Assembly (NCBI GenBank): GCA_947174785.1
Contig: CAMWKG010000005.1
Location: forward strand, 1 to 64,000
Source: an uncultured Mollicutes bacterium
GTDB taxonomy: Bacteria > Bacillota_I > Bacilli_A > Acholeplasmatales > Anaeroplasmataceae
Direction: 5' to 3'
DNA: 64,000 bases
Positions 36,446 to 44,500 of the stretch are shown here, in pieces (the stretch's first letter is position 1; every line of letters begins with the position of its first letter). The position numbers and the translations under genes are program-made. The notes under the pieces were generated by a model. It made no database searches. It was not told the origin of the DNA and saw only the letters and a list, made by a program, of their open reading frames with translations.

Positions 36446-36536
36446 GGAGTAGTACTCAAGAGGCTCAAGAGGCTTCCCTGCTAAGGAAGTAGACCGGGTA
36501 ACTGGTGCAAGGGTTCGAATCCCTTCTGCTCCGCCA
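36446..36536 (+). tRNA. tRNA-Ser(GCT)
   Basis: A 91-nt type II tRNA. The acceptor stem GGAGTAG pairs with CTGCTCC, followed by a discriminator G and encoded CCA (36534-36536). The anticodon stem CTTCC/GGAAG encloses loop CTGCTAA with anticodon GCT at 36480-36482. The T loop is TTCGAAT and the long variable arm fits serine identity. Its 3' side marks the left edge of the accessory region. Confidence 0.96.
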
Positions 36537-36549
36537 TCTTAAGAGTACA

Positions 36550-36580
36550 CAGATAATACGTCGGTATTATCTGTTTTTTT
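36550..36580 (+). terminator. Terminator after tRNA-Ser
   Basis: CAGATAATAC (36550-36559) and GTATTATCTG (36564-36573) form a 10-bp stem with a 4-nt loop, followed by seven Ts. Direct repeat A begins within this T run. Confidence 0.9.
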
Positions 36581-36632
36581 ATACCTAATTTCACTCAGAT
36601 TTACCAAATCAAACCGAATTACGCAGAATTAC
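36577..36632 (+). repeat. Direct repeat A (left flank of the Thg1/helicase/RNase III cassette)
   Basis: About 56 bp beginning TTTTATACCTAATTTCAC and containing CGAATTACGCAGAATTA. It matches 40963-41018 with about six mismatches, in the same orientation. It may be an attachment-site or integration footprint. Confidence 0.8.
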
Positions 36633-36780
36633 ACAAAAATATAATTCTAATAAAACTGGAGAAAAAGTGCATTTTATTGATATTTATGAAATTTTTTTTA
36701 TCAACTTATATCACTGAGTGAAACTTCAAACCACTCCTTGAGTCAAGTAGGGGGTTCGAGCTTTCACTTGGTAAAAGAAA

Positions 36781-36812
36781 AGAGGTCGTTTAAGACCTCT
36801 TAATTTTTTTCT
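36781..36812. terminator. Terminator of the first Thg1-like gene
   Basis: AGAGGTC (36781-36787) pairs with GACCTCT (36794-36800). There is TTTTCTTTT on the minus-strand side and a T run on the plus side, so it can act in both directions. It immediately follows the minus-strand gene. Confidence 0.8.
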
Positions 36813-36818
36813 TATAGA

Positions 36819-37535
36819 TTAATTTAAAAGTTTTTTAAGTTTTAATGGTTGTGCTTGAAATTCAAAAGATTCTAGTTTTTCTTTAGAATTATAAATTAAT
36901 CCATATCGATATTCAGCAGGAAATTCGTTATATTTTATACCTTTCTTTTCTAATTCTTTTAATACTTTATTTGAAGTATGCAATTTATAATCTATGTTAA
37001 ATTTTCCTTTTAATTGCATTATGAATTTATCAATTGCAAAAGCTTGTCTAGAAATAAAATATTCATAAATAGATGATGTTTGAATTATTCTAGCATCAAA
37101 GACATTATTTTTTGTTGTATTCAATCTATTGTTCTGTGCATTTTTAAAAAATAGAATAGACAACTCACCAGCATATAGAGATAGTATTTTTTCAATTCTA
37201 GCTTCTTCAATTGTACTATTTTTGGGACCTTTTATCAGAATTGATATTTCATCACTAAATGAATAAGCAAATATAATATTCTTTTTAGAAGAACAAAATG
37301 AGTAAAAAGTCTCTTTCATTGTTTTAAAGAATTCCTCATTTATTGGCTCTTTATTTATTTTATAATCCTTGGTCATATCTTTTCCATCGAATCGAACAAT
37401 ATAATATACATCTTTTTCAAGTTTTAAATTAAATTTTTCCTCCTCATATTTAAATGGCTTATACATTTCTAAGGCATAACCATAGCTATATTTTTCTTTT
37501 ATTTTTGATTTTTGCTTTGTAGTGATTTTGGTCAT
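36819..37535 (-). CDS. Thg1-like 3'-5' nucleotidyltransferase (cassette copy)
   Basis: A 238-residue protein related to tRNA-His guanylyltransferase Thg1. It has the two metal-binding carboxylate motifs of the palm domain, VRFDGKDMTK (D50) and SFSDEISIL (D95-E96), and the FDARI motif. Where eukaryotic Thg1 has a WRQ...HINNLYN helix this protein has SRQAFAIDKFI, so the canonical HINNLYN is missing, as in Thg1-like proteins (TLPs) that repair truncated tRNA 5' ends. It is divergent from the helicase-RNase III pair. A paralogue with the same key residue numbers lies at 49699-50448. Function in this setting is inferred. Confidence 0.75.
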   Translation of the reverse strand: MTKITTKQKSKIKEKYSYGYALEMYKPFKYEEEKFNLKLEKDVYYIVRFDGKDMTKDYKINKEPINEEFFKTMKETFYSFCSSKKNIIFAYSFSDEISILIKGPKNSTIEEARIEKILSLYAGELSILFFKNAQNNRLNTTKNNVFDARIIQTSSIYEYFISRQAFAIDKFIMQLKGKFNIDYKLHTSNKVLKELEKKGIKYNEFPAEYRYGLIYNSKEKLESFEFQAQPLKLKKLLN

Positions 37536-37710
37536 ATTTAATCTCCCTTATTATAATGAAACTAAATTAAGTATATATCATTTTTTGATAAATGAAAAGA
37601 ACTTTTATTGACAAAGTTTTACAAGATAAAATTATTTAGTTGTTTAATGCTGTCATTTTTTTAATAATTATGTTAAAATAATATAAATAACTTAAAGAGA
37701 TGATATATTA

Positions 37711-40449
37711 ATGAAAGATTTTTTAGTTGATTTTAGAAAAGATAAAATTTTTATATACACTAATAATGGTAGCTGGAAGGATTCAACAAATGACATACGT
37801 TATTTTGATGATGTTGGCAATTGTTATAGAGTTACATTCAAGTCAGGGAAGAGATATCATTTTTCTTATTCAAATGTAAGAATATTGAGAAATGCTAGAC
37901 AGGAAAATGTAGATCCTTTTTTACTTGGGAAATATATTGAAGTTAAAGAGGCTTATCTCTATTCTTCAGAAAACAATTATTATATTTTTGAAAAAAATTA
38001 TGGAATAGAAAAAATATCAAAAGATAGAATTGAAGAATTTAATAAATATGCAATATCTCAACAATCTTTATATAATTATTTTTTATCTCTTGCTAGATTT
38101 TATGATAAACATACTAAAAATGTGAGTCAAAATGATAAAGATAGTCAAAATGACTTTCTTGGAAGTCAATATGAAAAAGTGAAGGAGTTATGGAATTTAG
38201 ATAATGTATTAAATGATGTTTTAAATAAAAAAGTTAAAACGTATAATTGCAATAAAATTATTTATCCATTTTCTCATAATTTAAGTCAGATGAAAGCAAT
38301 TTCTAATGGTATGTCAAAGAATATATCTGTTATTCAAGGCCCACCTGGCACAGGTAAAACGCAAACAATTTTAAATTTAATTTCCAATATTTTAATTCAA
38401 GATAAAACAGTGGCAATTATTTCAAATAATAATGGCGCGGTTTATAATGTTTACGAAAAAATGGAAGAGGCAGGCTATGGATTTTTATGTGCTAACTTAG
38501 GCAGTTTAAAAAATAGAAAAGAATTTTTTTCTAAAGAACATAATATTGAAAAATCAAATTTAAATAGAATATCTGGAAATTTAGCAGAGTTGATCCAAAA
38601 AGAAAAGAAAGTATTTGAATTTGAATCCACTCTGAGTTCTTTATATAACAAAAAAGAAGAATTAGAATTTGAGTACAAGAAGTATGCAAATAAAAATGAT
38701 GTTTCGACTATCAATACTAAAAAAATTCTATCTTCAAAAGAAATGATGAATTTATCTGCAATTTTAGAATCTAAAGGGAAAGAAAGATTAGGTTTTTTTG
38801 CTCGTTTAAAATATAAACTCAAATATGGAATTTCTTCAGAATACACTAAGAATAACATTCCATATTTGACAGAATTATTAAAAAATACATCTGTAAAGAA
38901 AAGGATAGATGAATTAAGTTGTGATATTAAAAAAATGGAGAACTATATTGTAGAGTATAAGAAAGATGATGTGTCTAATCAAATAATAAATATTTCAAAG
39001 TATTTTTTAAATAAATATCTTTTTGAAAAAATGGAACAAGTTGCTGATATTGAATTTGATGCTGAAAATTTTAAATCATATTTTGATATATTTATTCAAA
39101 GATATCCTGTCATTCTTTCTTCAACATATAGTCTACCAACGACAGTTCCTAAAAGATTTGTATTTGACTATATTATTATTGATGAAGCAAGTCAAAGTAC
39201 TATAACTACTGTTTTGCCATCTCTAGCAAAAGGAACAAACCTTATAGTTATTGGAGATGATAAACAGTTACCTCCTGTTATTTCTGAGGAAATACTTGAT
39301 TTTGAAAAAAAGATATTCTTATCAAATAAAGTAAAAGAAGTTATGAGGGATAATGGGAAAAGTTTTTTATGTTTTATTCAAACATATTTTGATAAAAAAG
39401 TTCCAGTTACTTTACTTAAAGAACACTATAGATGTCCAAAACAAATTATCGGGTTCAGCAATACAAGAATTTATTCGAATCAGTTAGAAATTAAAAAGAA
39501 TGAAGATGGAGATAAGCATCTTGAAATTATTAAGACTCTTCCAGGGAACCACGCTAGAAAAAATGATTTAGGTGAAGGTGGGCAATATAACCAACGAGAA
39601 ATTGATGAGATTGTTGAATTACTTAAGGATTTACCTACAGATAAAACTATAGGGATTGTAACTCCATATAGAAGACAAGCAGAATTGCTAAAAGAGACTT
39701 TGCCTGAGAATATTGAAGTTGGTACAATTCATACTTTCCAAGGAAGAGAACAACAAATCATTATTTTTTCAACAGTTGCTAATAGTGCTGAAGATTATAT
39801 AAAAGATGATGAAATCATTAAATCTTTTATTAATAACGAACAATTAATCAATGTAGCTATTACAAGAGCAAAAGAAAAATTCATTCTTGTAACAAGTGAT
39901 AAAATAGCTCATTCAAACTATGGAATATTAGCAGACCTTGTAAAATATATTTGCTATCAAACCGATAACGACATAGTTGAAGGAAAGGTAAGTTCGGTTT
40001 TTGATATTCTTTATGATGAATATGCAGAAACAAGAAAAAGTATTTTAAAAACAAACGAAATTGCAACAGAAGAGATAATGGAAAATCTAATCAAAAAGAT
40101 TCTTGAACAGCCAGAATACTCTTCAATATCCTATTCAATGCATGTTAGTTTAAAGACTATAATAGAACTCGATAAAGCCAATTATAGTATTGAAGAATAT
40201 CAATACCTTAATCATCCTTGGACACATTTAGATTTTGTGTTGTTCAATAAGTATGATAAGAAACCGCTTCTTGCCATAGAAGTCGATGGGGTTTCTTATC
40301 ATGAACAAAATAGTAAACAAGCAATGCATGATAGAATTAAGGATAAATGTTTAAATGATTCTATACTTCCTTTACTTCGACTAAAAACAAATGGATCTAA
40401 TGAAAAACATATTATTACAGACAAATTGAACATAATATTGAAAATATAA
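37711..40449 (+). CDS. SF1 (Upf1-like, AAA_11/AAA_12) helicase with C-terminal DUF2726-like nuclease domain
   Basis: A 912-residue protein. Walker A is GPPGTGKTQT (about residues 210-219), Walker B IIIDEASQ (D491-E492), motif III GDDKQLPPV, then LKEHYRCP, GIVTPYRRQ, TFQGREQ and VAITRAKEKF, the full SF1B set. A long charged helical insert lies at about residues 270-400. The C-terminal 100 residues (HPWTHLDFVLFN, then LLAIEVDGVSYH with D859) look like the DUF2726/PD-(D/E)XK-type endonuclease fold. Helicase-nuclease fusions of this kind are frequent in defence islands. It is followed after 21 bp by the RNase III-like gene. Confidence 0.8.
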   Translation: MKDFLVDFRKDKIFIYTNNGSWKDSTNDIRYFDDVGNCYRVTFKSGKRYHFSYSNVRILRNARQENVDPFLLGKYIEVKEAYLYSSENNYYIFEKNYGIEKISKDRIEEFNKYAISQQSLYNYFLSLARFYDKHTKNVSQNDKDSQNDFLGSQYEKVKELWNLDNVLNDVLNKKVKTYNCNKIIYPFSHNLSQMKAISNGMSKNISVIQGPPGTGKTQTILNLISNILIQDKTVAIISNNNGAVYNVYEKMEEAGYGFLCANLGSLKNRKEFFSKEHNIEKSNLNRISGNLAELIQKEKKVFEFESTLSSLYNKKEELEFEYKKYANKNDVSTINTKKILSSKEMMNLSAILESKGKERLGFFARLKYKLKYGISSEYTKNNIPYLTELLKNTSVKKRIDELSCDIKKMENYIVEYKKDDVSNQIINISKYFLNKYLFEKMEQVADIEFDAENFKSYFDIFIQRYPVILSSTYSLPTTVPKRFVFDYIIIDEASQSTITTVLPSLAKGTNLIVIGDDKQLPPVISEEILDFEKKIFLSNKVKEVMRDNGKSFLCFIQTYFDKKVPVTLLKEHYRCPKQIIGFSNTRIYSNQLEIKKNEDGDKHLEIIKTLPGNHARKNDLGEGGQYNQREIDEIVELLKDLPTDKTIGIVTPYRRQAELLKETLPENIEVGTIHTFQGREQQIIIFSTVANSAEDYIKDDEIIKSFINNEQLINVAITRAKEKFILVTSDKIAHSNYGILADLVKYICYQTDNDIVEGKVSSVFDILYDEYAETRKSILKTNEIATEEIMENLIKKILEQPEYSSISYSMHVSLKTIIELDKANYSIEEYQYLNHPWTHLDFVLFNKYDKKPLLAIEVDGVSYHEQNSKQAMHDRIKDKCLNDSILPLLRLKTNGSNEKHIITDKLNIILKI

Positions 40450-40470
40450 AAAGGAATGGAAGAATGATTC

Positions 40471-40950
40471 ATGAATCAAGATTTATTTGCAAAATATTTG
40501 GAACAAAGAGATAATGTATATATAAAGAGAGCGTTAACCGATACTTCATATAAGAATTATTTTTCACGTTTTGAAAAGAAAGAATTTGTTGGTGAAACTA
40601 ATAAAGAACTTGCAACTTTAGGGGATGCCATATTAAAATCTATTTTGTGCATACTATTTTTAGATAAGGAAACACCATTATCAAACTATGTTCAAAACTT
40701 TTTAACAGATCAGGTGCTAGTAGAAGTTATTGCTAAAGAATATAAATTAATTGACATTATAAATTTTGATAGAGAGGATGATAAGATTCCTAAGGATTAT
40801 AAATATAGTGAAAATAAAGAAACGCATAAATTTATAGCTACTGCTGTAGAGGCCCTTATTGGAGCAATATATTTTAGTACTAATTCACTAGTTGAATTAC
40901 AAGAAATAATTAAAAAATGGATTAGCATTATTAATGTGGAAAAGATATAA
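40471..40950 (+). CDS. Stand-alone RNase III-domain protein with a degenerate active site
   Basis: A 159-residue protein consisting of one RNase III domain and no double-stranded RNA-binding domain. ALTDTSY at the N terminus, the signature region NKELATLGDAIL (44-55) and ATAVEALIGAIYF (123-135) align with the family. The family's NERLEFLGD becomes NKELATLGD, so two of three acidic residues there are changed (K45, A48), while D52 is kept. The later Asp is T124, while E127 is kept. It shares the small size with Mini-III. It may be an inactive RNA-binding dimer or a cleaving enzyme with altered geometry. It probably forms an operon with the helicase. Confidence 0.7.
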   Translation: MNQDLFAKYLEQRDNVYIKRALTDTSYKNYFSRFEKKEFVGETNKELATLGDAILKSILCILFLDKETPLSNYVQNFLTDQVLVEVIAKEYKLIDIINFDREDDKIPKDYKYSENKETHKFIATAVEALIGAIYFSTNSLVELQEIIKKWISIINVEKI

Positions 40951-40962
40951 ATTTCTCTTCAA

Positions 40963-41018
40963 TTTTATACCTAATTTCACTTGGATTTACCAAATTAAAT
41001 CGAATTACGCAGAATTAT
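40963..41018 (+). repeat. Direct repeat B (right flank of the cassette)
   Basis: TTTTATACCTAATTTCAC followed by GATTTACCAAAT and CGAATTACGCAGAATTA, same orientation as repeat A at 36577-36632. The two copies delimit about 4.4 kb. Confidence 0.8.
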
Positions 41019-41173
41019 GTAAATATAAATCTAAAAAAAGATTAAGAAAAAATGTGGTAAAATGTCAAAAAAAATGATATACTATTTGTATCGTCGCAAA
41101 TTAAGATTTTAATTAAAGGATTGTAAAGTTTTATATTTTCTTATGAAAAAATTTATAAAAGGGAGATATGGTT

Positions 41174-43576
41174 ATGAAGAATTCAAAAAAAATATTGCAA
41201 GATATATTTGATAAAAAACTAAATTATGAAAATGAGAAAATAGATTATAAAGAGATTTTTAATTTTACATCAGAAAGAGAAAAATTAGAAATTATCAAGG
41301 ATATTGTTAGTTTTGCTAATACTAAAGGTGGTTATATTGTATACGGTGTAACTAATAATTTTGATTGGGTTGGCTTAGATGAAAGATCTTCTAAAATAAA
41401 TGATATACAAATATTGGATTATGCCAAAAAATACATTAGCAAATTATTTGAAATAAAATGTGGTGAATATGAAATAAACGACAACATCTTTTATTTGTTA
41501 TCTGTAGAGCAGAATAAAGGCTCATTAATAAGTTTTGTAAATGATGGTTTTTATTTGAAAAAGAAAATAAACGGACAAGAAGAAAGAAAAATAGTATTTA
41601 GAAAAAATGATCAATATGGTAGAATAGGCAGCAGTTCACGTCCCATAAACAATGATTTTCTTTTTATTAAAAGAAGAAATAATAATTATGGGATTGTGTC
41701 AAATTTGTCTAATATTGAGAGGCCATATGTAAGATATATTGAGAGACCAAATGATGAAGCTAGATTGACAGAAAAAATGAATATGCAAAATATACGTAAC
41801 ATTCAAATCAATGGCTTAGGTGGAATTGGAAAAACATCCTTTGTACGAGACTTTTGTGATAAAATATTAGATAATCGAGTAGTATTAAATGATAAAATTG
41901 ATTTTATTGTTTGGATAACTGGTAAGATGACTTTGTTTTTACCATCAGGAGAAACAAAAATAATTCGCGATGTTGAAATATCTTATGAGGAGATTCTGCA
42001 AAAAATTGCAGAAGTGTTTGAAATTTCAGACTATGATTATTCAGAATTGGAAAATAAAATTATTGAAATTATGTCAATTTATGAAACCCTTATCGTTTTT
42101 GATAATATGGAAACTATTAATGACAAAAAGATTATTGACTTTTTAATAAAGGTTCCCCACAAATCTCGCTTGATTTTTACAACTAGAGAAAATATGGTGG
42201 ATTTACAATATGCAAGAATTGATTTAGACGGATTTAGGAAAGAGCAATTTGTTGAATATTTTTCAATGCAAATTAAATACTTTGATTCAAAAAATATTTT
42301 TGATTTAAAAATGATTGATCCTTATATTAATACATTTTATTCTTTAGTGCAAGGATCGCCTATTATGACGAATATGATTGCCTATAAAATAGGTCAAGGA
42401 AGTGACATTAATTATTTAATAAGGCAATTAAGTAAAAAATGCAATGATAGTAGTCCTTATGATCATGCAATGGAATTTTGCTTTGAAGAAGTATTCAATA
42501 CGTTGGATACCTTAGAAAAAAGAATACTTTTTATATTGTCTATTTCGGACTCAAACGAAGATACTTTTTCTATACCTGATTTAATCCATTGTACTGATTC
42601 AGATGAGAATGTAATCGCAGAAAAAATGCAAAAATTATATGGTTTATCTTTTTGTAACATGAAAAACGGGCAGTATTCAAGTCCTAATTTAGTGAAATTA
42701 TTTGCAAATAAAAAACTAAGTGGTGATACTAATGTTGACATTAAAGAATTAAGAAATAAATATTATGAATTAGCAAAAGAAAAAGAGAGACTAGGAGTGA
42801 TGTCCAATACTTTTTATTCTAAAGCAAAAGCCTATACTTATGAAGAAAAAAGTGCAGCGTTGCAAATAAAAGCTATAATTGATGATTTTTTTATAACTAA
42901 TGATTTAGATGTAGCTTACAAAAAAATTGAAAAGTTAGAAAAAGATAATCCAACTTTTGCATACATATTTTTTAGACGTGCCTTATTTGAAAAGGATATC
43001 ACTAGTCCTGCAGAAATTGTCAAAGAATATTTTTTGAAGGCTATTGAGTTAGACTCTAGTAATGATCATTATTGGACAGAATATGCATTTTATATTGAGA
43101 AAATAAACAAAGCGGAAGCTATTAAACTTTTTGAAAATGCCATTGCAATAAATGATGGTAATAGAAGTGCACATCATGGTCTAGCAGTATGTTTGACTAA
43201 ATTATATAATCAAAAAGAAGAATATTTTCTTGAAAAGGATAAGATTATAGAAGAGTTTAGTAAAGGATATTCTGAAATTAATGATTTTTATTGGACAAAA
43301 CATAATATCAATAATTTTCATGCACATGCTACATATTTAAAAAATATTAAATGTTTAGAAGAAGCTTTAAATGTGTGCCATTTGGGACTAGCTAAATATC
43401 CTAATGCAAAACAATTGTTATCTTTAGAAGGTAACATTAAATTAGCTATTGATCCCAATTATGTCAATCCTTTAAGAATAGAGGATATGAAGATGGGAAT
43501 TTTTAAAAATGCTGATTCTGAAATTATAAAAAGCATAATTAAAACATCAGGTTATCGAAAGAAAATAAAATATTAA
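41174..43576 (+). CDS. AlbA_2 (Schlafen-like)-STAND NTPase-TPR protein
   Basis: An 800-residue protein. The N-terminal AlbA_2/Schlafen-like domain (about 1-130: DYKEIFNFTSEREKLEIIKD, ANTKGGYIVYGVTNN) precedes an NB-ARC/NACHT-like STAND ATPase with Walker A NGLGGIGKTSF (K220), LIVFDNMET as Walker B and SRLIFTTRE as sensor. A C-terminal helical repeat region follows (about 550-750: KAIELDSSNDHYWTEYAFYI, AIAINDGNRSAHHGLAVCL). Effector-STAND-TPR is the architecture of bacterial NLR-like antiphage proteins (Avs type). GGGAG supports ATG 41174 over 41168. It lies just after repeat B; whether it belongs to the cassette is unclear. Confidence 0.75.
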   Translation: MKNSKKILQDIFDKKLNYENEKIDYKEIFNFTSEREKLEIIKDIVSFANTKGGYIVYGVTNNFDWVGLDERSSKINDIQILDYAKKYISKLFEIKCGEYEINDNIFYLLSVEQNKGSLISFVNDGFYLKKKINGQEERKIVFRKNDQYGRIGSSSRPINNDFLFIKRRNNNYGIVSNLSNIERPYVRYIERPNDEARLTEKMNMQNIRNIQINGLGGIGKTSFVRDFCDKILDNRVVLNDKIDFIVWITGKMTLFLPSGETKIIRDVEISYEEILQKIAEVFEISDYDYSELENKIIEIMSIYETLIVFDNMETINDKKIIDFLIKVPHKSRLIFTTRENMVDLQYARIDLDGFRKEQFVEYFSMQIKYFDSKNIFDLKMIDPYINTFYSLVQGSPIMTNMIAYKIGQGSDINYLIRQLSKKCNDSSPYDHAMEFCFEEVFNTLDTLEKRILFILSISDSNEDTFSIPDLIHCTDSDENVIAEKMQKLYGLSFCNMKNGQYSSPNLVKLFANKKLSGDTNVDIKELRNKYYELAKEKERLGVMSNTFYSKAKAYTYEEKSAALQIKAIIDDFFITNDLDVAYKKIEKLEKDNPTFAYIFFRRALFEKDITSPAEIVKEYFLKAIELDSSNDHYWTEYAFYIEKINKAEAIKLFENAIAINDGNRSAHHGLAVCLTKLYNQKEEYFLEKDKIIEEFSKGYSEINDFYWTKHNINNFHAHATYLKNIKCLEEALNVCHLGLAKYPNAKQLLSLEGNIKLAIDPNYVNPLRIEDMKMGIFKNADSEIIKSIIKTSGYRKKIKY

Positions 43577-43578
43577 AC

Positions 43579-44172
43579 TTGAGTAAAATAGAAGTAAAAC
43601 TGGCAAGATAAGATGAAGTAATAAGATATTCTGAAACACTAAATGAAAGATATATCTAGCCCTAGAAGAGAGAAGAAACTGTTCAACTTTGAAGCTTTTA
43701 AAGAAGCTTGGGTTAATGCATGCGTTCATAATAAATGGACAGATGGACTCCCACCTGCTGTTTATTGGTTTGCAGCACTTACAGCGGCATTCCTAAAGAA
43801 ATGACAAAGGAGGAATTCTTGACAGGAAAAATCAAACCAGTAAACGAAGAATTAATGAAGATTTTTTTACAGTGCAGTATTGTGGAGCATTTAGGACATG
43901 GCGTACCCATCATTGTAAGAGAATATGATGAGAAGGCTTATGAATTTTCTGAAAGCTTTATAACAGTTACCATTCCTTTCGATAGAACTGGCTTTGGAAG
44001 TCAAAATGTCGCTCAAAAAGACGAACAAATAAAAGCATTAATTCGAGCAAATAAATGAATTACTCGAAAGGAAATTGCAGCTAATTTGGGTGTTTCTGTT
44101 AAAACGATAGAAAGATTCTTAAAAGATATATTCATTATGTTGGATCATCAAAATCTGGTCACTGGGAAATAG
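43579..44172 (+). pseudogene. Decayed COG2865-type ATP-binding regulator
   Basis: Three frames together give one recognisable protein. There is an N-terminal piece (EVKLAR, stop, DEVIRYSETLNERYI, stop), then SPRREKKLFNFEAFKEAWVN ending after VYWFA. After a frameshift with loss of about 15 bases comes GIPKEMTKEEFLTGKIKPVN through VTIPF (the HATPase_c_4-like part). Finally, past a TGA at 44056, a winged-helix end begins TRKEIAANLGVSVKTIERFL. The intact family has this region as one frame, so the gene has at least three inactivating lesions. Confidence 0.75.
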
Positions 44173-44500
44173 AGGAGTAGAATCTAATTTTATATAAAAT
44201 ATGGGATGAATAATGTTTATTTTTATCCCATTTTTTAATGCTTCTAATTTATTGTGCATATTTTTACATAGTTTTTAAATGCATTTTTGCATATTTTTCG
44301 GCATGTTTCTATATTAAAATTGCATATTTTATATATATGTAGCAGAGTTCTTTTATTTGTGATATGCTTTTAAAACAACTAAGCTATTGACTGTGAAATG
44401 AAAACTTTTGAATTTTTTATAAAACTTTTCATTATTACTGAAAACTTTTGTTGACTTTTATAAAACTTTTCAGTATGATTATATTGGCAGGTGATTTCTA
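44173..44500 (+). promoter_or_regulatory. Intergenic region with terminator, tandem 33/34-bp operators and promoter
   Basis: A hairpin GGGAT...ATCCC with a T run (about 44202-44237) ends the pseudogene region. Two near-identical units, each of the form TGAAAACTTTTG...TATAAAACTTTTCA, lie at 44399-44431 and 44439-44472. The second overlaps TTGACT (44451-44456), which with TATGAT (44474-44479; 17 bp) forms the promoter of the downstream ATPase. Each unit contains a pair of AAAACTTTT boxes, a likely repressor target. The rest is A/T-rich with repeated TGCATATTTT. Confidence 0.65.

Noticed and set aside
36720-36770. A stretch with GGGGGTTCGAGCTTTC resembling a tRNA T-arm, after tRNA-Ser
   Set aside because: The flanking bases do not form a T stem, and no anticodon or acceptor stem can be folded. 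It is at most a decayed tRNA fragment.
38475-38858. A 127-codon open frame on the minus strand inside the helicase gene
   Set aside because: It lies fully inside a well-supported gene, has no ribosome binding site, and its composition (Phe/Leu/Ser-rich) is that of an antisense shadow.
36577-41018. Interpretation of the 56-bp repeats as insertion-sequence ends
   Set aside because: The repeats are direct, not inverted, and no transposase or integrase is encoded between them. They are better viewed as integration or recombination footprints.
44173-44400. Repeated TGCATATTTT segments as a CRISPR-like or origin-like array
   Set aside because: The repeats are short, irregularly spaced and without spacers or DnaA-box clusters; they are probably chance A/T-rich repeats.
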